This document shows, piece after piece, positions 59,738-64,000 of a stretch of 64,000 bases of DNA. This stretch comes from Lentinus brumalis. Its lineage: Eukaryota > Basidiomycota > Agaricomycetes > Polyporales > Polyporaceae. Location of the stretch: the NCBI GenBank assembly GCA_001792895.1, contig MARA01000030.1:310001-374000 (forward strand). The letters run 5' to 3'. Both the position numbers and the translations under genes were made by a program. The notes under the pieces are model-generated. The model worked only from the letters and a program-made list of their open reading frames with translations, made no database searches and was not told where the DNA came from. Within the stretch, counting starts at the first letter, position 1. The number at the start of each line of letters is the position of its first letter.

Positions 59738-61285
59738 CTAGACATGCTTCATCGTAAACGACTCGAAGCGCGCCGCGGGATCGTCGCCAGCCGCAAGCAA
59801 GAACACGTCTTCCGCAGCGAGCAAGTGCGCCGCCAGGAGCTTCACGTTCCCCTGCATTCGTGCCTTCTGCACCTCCGAGAGCCTCCGCCGCGCGCAGATC
59901 CATGTACATGGCGGCCGCGTCCCGCTCCGCCTGAGTCCCGTGCTGCTGCACATAGCCAAGCAGGCGGCGCTCGTCGAACGCCGTGTCGCCTGTGACTCTG
60001 AAGCGAGGGCGGGACATAGCACCAGACGTGCCGATGTCGGGGAGCGGGGGGTACGCAGGCACGGAGCTCCGGGCGAAGTTGTTGGGTGTGACGGCGCGGA
60101 GGCTGCTGTGGGACAGCTTTGTGAGGGCAGGCGAGTTGCGGAAGCGATGAAGCCGGACGAAGTAGTGGTCGAGAGCGCCGTCGGTCGGGATGAACCCCAG
60201 TGGGCGATCGTCCCTCGTGACCAACAGAGGCGCAGGAGACCCGGCGGTCGGCGGAACGTCGCGCGGTGGCGAGCGGCGGCCGTATGCCAGGAAGTCGTAG
60301 TCGAGAGTTTCCAGTGCCCGTGCATACATCCACTCTCCGTTGTCTGTGAGCAAGCTGTGGTCGCCTGCAAAAGTCGTCAGAGAGGGCGGACACGGCGACA
60401 GGAGACGACGCACCGTAGTATCCGTGGTCGAACCACCACCCATTAATGTCGTGGAGCTTCCGACGGGCCTCTACTTGGGAAGCATTGCCTACTTTCAGAA
60501 GTGCGCACTCGTCTCTGTGATATAACGGCCTCCAGTCCAGCCTCTGGCACTGAAGAGCATGTAAGTGGCGCGAGAACATGAGGGCAAATGCAGATTGCGA
60601 GCGAGCAAGGACGCGACTCCGGCTCAGTGGACCAGTATCTCACTGCAATTGAGCCGCGAGCCGCCAGCACGTATTTCACCGCATACAGTCCGGGTTGTCG
60701 TGACAACATCTGGCCGACGAGCCTAGTTGGACTGGCGTCTAACAGAGGACCAGGGAGTGGAGACAGAACAACAGCATGGGTTGACGTACAGTACCTCGAG
60801 CGAGCAGTAGTACTGCTCTTGCACCCACTGCGACACAGAAACCGCGGCCCGTGCAGAGTCTCCCATCTCCCGCAGCGTGCGCAGGCATATACGAGCTCAT
60901 CTTCCGGAATTTGCACTTCAATCTGGGCGAGAATGCCTGAGATGTCCGTTTCCGGGTAGCGCTTGACGACTGACACGGGACAGGAGCCTTGCTTGTCGCG
61001 CATACACAGCAGAACGTCAATAGCGATCTGGCCGTTCTGAGCTGCTGTAGTGAACAGCGGCTTCTCGATGAGCGAGACAGCGCCGACCGAGCGCGGGTCT
61101 CCCGGAGAGACGTAGTTGACGCAGGTTCCAGCACGGCGACCGGAGGAGAAATGAGGAGTTGCATAGACGATGAACCAGGAGGAGTGGTTGCGGCCGAGAC
61201 CTACTGGCGCCGCATCATGAAGCAGTGGACAGCTGAAAACACGGAAAGAGACGCGGGGAGATGCTGGAGACGTCGAGGACGACAT
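59738..61285 (-). pseudogene. MYND-finger protein 7 with probable frameshifts
   Basis: It starts MSSSTSPASPRVSF at 61285. The N-terminal domain (LGRNHSSWFIV, CVNYVSPGD, MRDKQGSCPV) and CARCGRWE are normal. In the second half of the finger one base is missing near plus 60813, so the expected S-R-Y-Y-C reads S-S-T-T-A instead. LRC is also changed to LCR. After an intron of about 240 nt come CQRLDWRPLYHRDEC and FDHGYYG, then FLAYGRRSPPRDVPP, GFIPTDG and RFRVTGDTAFDERRL. A second shift near plus 59900 is needed to reach the helical tail RRRLSEVQKARMQ and the stop at 59738; staying in the first frame gives a longer Arg-rich end without similarity. Confidence 0.72.
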
Positions 61286-61689
61286 GGCGGAAGAGCAGAG
61301 AGCCTGCGAGTGACCGCACAGAGCAGCCGCACAGAGCAACAATCTGGTCGCGATGCAGAGAATCCCATGTCGTCACTTCGAGCAGAAAGGTACCGAGGAA
61401 ACCTGTCGTGGCAGGAGCAGCGATGTCGAAGAGTGCGACAGGAAAAGGAGTCGATTTGCTCTTCTCTGCTGGCAGACGCCAAAGCGGACCGTCGGTCCGA
61501 GATCCTCTCTCTCTCGGGCTGCTAACGACTTTCGCCGCGCTTTTGCCAGTACTTGCTATCTGCTTGTACTCCTCCCTCGCCCTTTCGTGCGTCATTGTTT
61601 GCATGTGACAGATTACTATGTCTACGAACATTGACATCCTCGCAACTACGTCTGCTCAAGTAGGCCTCGAAGTAATTTGCAAGCTGCCA
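61286..61689. other. intergenic, no gene seen
   Basis: About 0.4 kb upstream of MYND protein 7, probably its promoter. No exon was recognised. Confidence 0.45.
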
Positions 61690-62230
61690 AAATTACCATG
61701 CTTTGGATATGTTCATTGCCCACAGGACCGTCGCAAAGCTTATGAAGCGTGAAGTCGAGCCCGACGCAGATCTTGCGGCATCATGAGTGCCGAACACAGC
61801 AGGGGAGCAATGCACTGACCGGTTTCCCGAAGCTGAACGTAACGTGCCCAGCTCGTCGTGCTCCGCCTCCATCCCGGGCATGCGAAGATACGTCACGGCA
61901 TAGGAGCTCCTGGTCGAGGTAGTATGGGTCGCCGGTAGGCATAAAGCGCAGTGTCTCTGGGGAGGGCGACAACGCTCAGATTGCGTTTGTGGGGATGGCG
62001 TCTGAGCCCGGGTACTTCGGCGGGATCGCTGCCATGGCGTGTGCTTTGAGGAGTCCTATGCCGCGCATCATCCTGTCTGCCGCCCCAACGCCAGTGGGCA
62101 CGAAGCCGGGCAAATAGCCATCGTTGCGCGGGACATGGGGCGGTCGAGGCAATATTGGACGGGGCAACATCGTGCAGAAGGTAGCGGCGGCCTCGTGCAA
62201 TACGAGCTAAGAAGAGCATACGAGGCGTAG
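61690..62230 (-). pseudogene. relic of a MYND-family C-terminus
   Basis: Minus-strand pieces in different frames match MYND protein 6. They are RGRRYLLHDV, then PGFVPTGVGAADRMM, PPKYPGSDAIPTNAI, RFMPTGDPYYLDQELL and RMPGMEAEHDELGTL. These correspond in order to its YGRRYPPHDV, PGFVPTGDERVDSTI, PKTYPVSDAVPAHAI, GFVPTGDPFLDQSRL and HGMEAEHDALGKV. No N-terminal domain or zinc finger was found, and at least three frame changes are needed. Confidence 0.75.
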
Positions 62231-63213
62231 ACGCTCACATGGTCGGTAGGATGAGTGGCTGGAAAAGGCAAGCAACGAGACTCCGACACCGGAGCCGAAT
62301 TATCTATTTTTAACCACAAGCAGACGTCTGCGAAGGAGGGGTCCTCTCAGGCTCGTTTCCCGTGTACAAGGAAAGTCCTCCCCTGCCCGAGGTGCTGTAG
62401 TAGGTTTACTGACCGAATTTGAGGGCTGGGTGGAGGATCTGTCGGACGTCCGTGGCACAAATGGGCGGTCGCCATCGTATGACGATCGAGGCCTTGAGGA
62501 GTGTCCGCGCCAAGTACATGCGTATGGATGTCCCTCAGTAATACCGTGATCTCGGCCTCACTGATACTTCCTGAAAGATACTAGCATGGACATGGATGAC
62601 TAGTACGGATTCTCAAGGCTCAGGGGACATGCTAAGCAAGTTCCATCCGAAGGCGAAGGGTGCCAGACATGTTCAAATTGTCAACCGTGCTGTCAATGAG
62701 CAACGTGTGCGACGTCCAAGCCGCGCCCATTGTTTGCCCCAGACATCGCTTACAGAATGTGGACGGGGTATTGCATCAATGCTGCGTCGGATCTCTCTAC
62801 CAGTGCCTTGCTCAACATGGCATGTCGTCCCCAATGAGAACGGCGCACAACTGAGTACACTATTCCGTGCTGGGTACGCTTGCCTGCTTGAACCTTGAGA
62901 GAGGCGCATGCAGTGTCCGCTACTCACAAGACGCTGACTAGCCCAAAGGGAACCAGTCTCCGGATGTTTTGCCGGTGATGACTGTGCCTATCGATTGCAT
63001 CACGTACTGCTTCTGGTGTTCGGCGTATCCAAATGGCTTGGGACATTAGTGGAGTAGGTTGGCAGCGTACCAGTCGCCCGCCGCCGGACGAGCAATATAT
63101 CAAGCGCATCGCTCGACGCTCATTGAATACCAAACCGAAGCCTCGCCCTACAAGTCCAGGTCCACTTCACGCCACCCTACCCAGTCCACCCACTTGTTCG
63201 CGTACTTTGTACT
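62231..63213. other. intergenic, promoter side of the terpene cyclase
   Basis: About 1 kb without a recognised exon. The last 80 bases before 63214 are C-rich with CCACCC stretches. Confidence 0.5.
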
Positions 63214-64000
63214 ATGCTCACTTCCAACACCTCTACCTCCATGTTTAAGCCCAGGCAGTCCGTCGTCGTCCGCACCGAAGACGGCCGCGAGCAGAGGTAC
63301 CTCTACTTGCCAGACACGATGGCCAACTGGCCGTGGCCCCGCAAGATCAACCCGTACTACGAGGAGGTCACCGCCGAGTCCAACGCATGGTTCAAGACCT
63401 TCAAGGCTTTCACGCCCGAATCACAGTATGCGTACGACAAGTGCGACTTCGGCCGGCTGGCGTCCCTCGCATACCCGGACGTCTCTCGAGGTTTGTCGGC
63501 TCCGTCTGTGTTGACCAGTGCATGACGGTCGGCTGAGTGACTTATTGTGCAGAGGCGCTCCGCACCGGGGTCGATCTCATGAACGTCTTATTCCTCGTGG
63601 ACGAGTACACGGATTTCCAGCCCGCTCCTGTTGTCCGGGAGATAACCGGGGTTGTGATCGACGCCATACTGAACCCCGACAAGATTCGTCCGGAGGGCGA
63701 GAGCATCCTCGGCGAGGTCACCCGACAGTATGCGCAATTCGTTCGTCCCTGCGGATTTCATTGCTCACACTGTTCCTCTCGATCAGGTTCTGGGCGCGCG
63801 GACGGACCACCGCTACTCCGGAGGCTGCGAAGCACTTCGTCGAAACTCTCAAGGAGTATTTGAACTCCGTGATTGTCCAGGCCGAGGACCGGGACAATGA
63901 TACCATTCGCACCATCGACAGCTACCTCGAGACACGCCGTGAGAACGTGGGTGTACGCTCGGCCTACATGCCTGGGGAGCTGCACCTCTCGATTCCCGAC
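63214..64000 (+). CDS. sesquiterpene-synthase-like class I terpene cyclase, 5' part
   Basis: The gene runs off the right edge. Exons seen are 63214-63490, 63553-63727 and 63787 onward. The protein shows LPDTMANWPWPRKINPYY, then FGRLASLAYPDV, and the aspartate-rich motif DEYTD at residues 109-113, in the D(D/E)xxD position that binds magnesium-diphosphate. The next part (FWARGRTTATPEAAKHF, LNSVIVQAEDRDNDTIRTID, SYLETRRENVGVR) is typical of basidiomycete sesquiterpene synthases. The second metal site (NSE motif) would lie beyond the window. The reaction would be ionisation and cyclisation of farnesyl diphosphate; the product cannot be predicted. An ATG at 63241 is an alternative start, nine residues shorter. 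Confidence 0.85.

Noticed and set aside
1..64000. CRISPR arrays, rRNA and telomeric repeats
   Set aside because: None were seen; the sequence is eukaryotic and no regularly spaced repeats occur.

Overview
The window is genomic DNA of a filamentous basidiomycete, most likely an Agaricomycete. Genes are split by many 50-60 nt introns with GT(A/G)NGT donors and CAG/TAG acceptors, codon use is GC-rich, and the families (MYND-finger expansions, Uga4-like permeases, Pro/Ser-rich proteins, a sesquiterpene-synthase-like cyclase, a Tc1/mariner element with an intron-rich passenger gene) are typical of that group. Nothing looks prokaryotic.

Layout: (1) 1-325, the 3' end of a GH43-like glycosidase. (2) 1160-7358, a tandem pair of secreted single-pass membrane proteins; a 544-bp hAT-like MITE interrupts the last exon of the first, and a second MITE lies between the pair. 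(3) 7667-18460, MYND gene, permease, MYND gene, a charged protein of unknown function, MITE, permease. (4) 19572-28098, a non-amplified block: a CE4-type polysaccharide deacetylase, a Ser/Pro-rich protein and a small membrane protein. (5) 28099-30647, gene-free DNA with tandem and degenerate duplications. (6) 30648-45340, a permease and three MYND paralogs, the last two near-identical copies separated by about 6.9 kb without recognisable genes. (7) 45645-57137, nested MITEs, a second copy of the charged protein, a permease relic, a permease carrying a complete 3.6-kb Tc1/mariner transposon in one intron, and an intact permease. (8) 57641-62230, two more MYND paralogs and a relic. (9) 63214 to the edge, the start of a terpene cyclase.

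The dominant feature is an interleaved array of two unrelated families: five Uga4-like permeases plus one relic, and seven MYND-finger proteins plus one relic. The permeases read as intact. At least four of the seven MYND genes carry frameshifts or a lost splice donor, so that family looks to be in birth-and-death turnover, unless some of the single-base lesions are assembly errors. At least five transposon insertions can be resolved to base level from target-site duplications.
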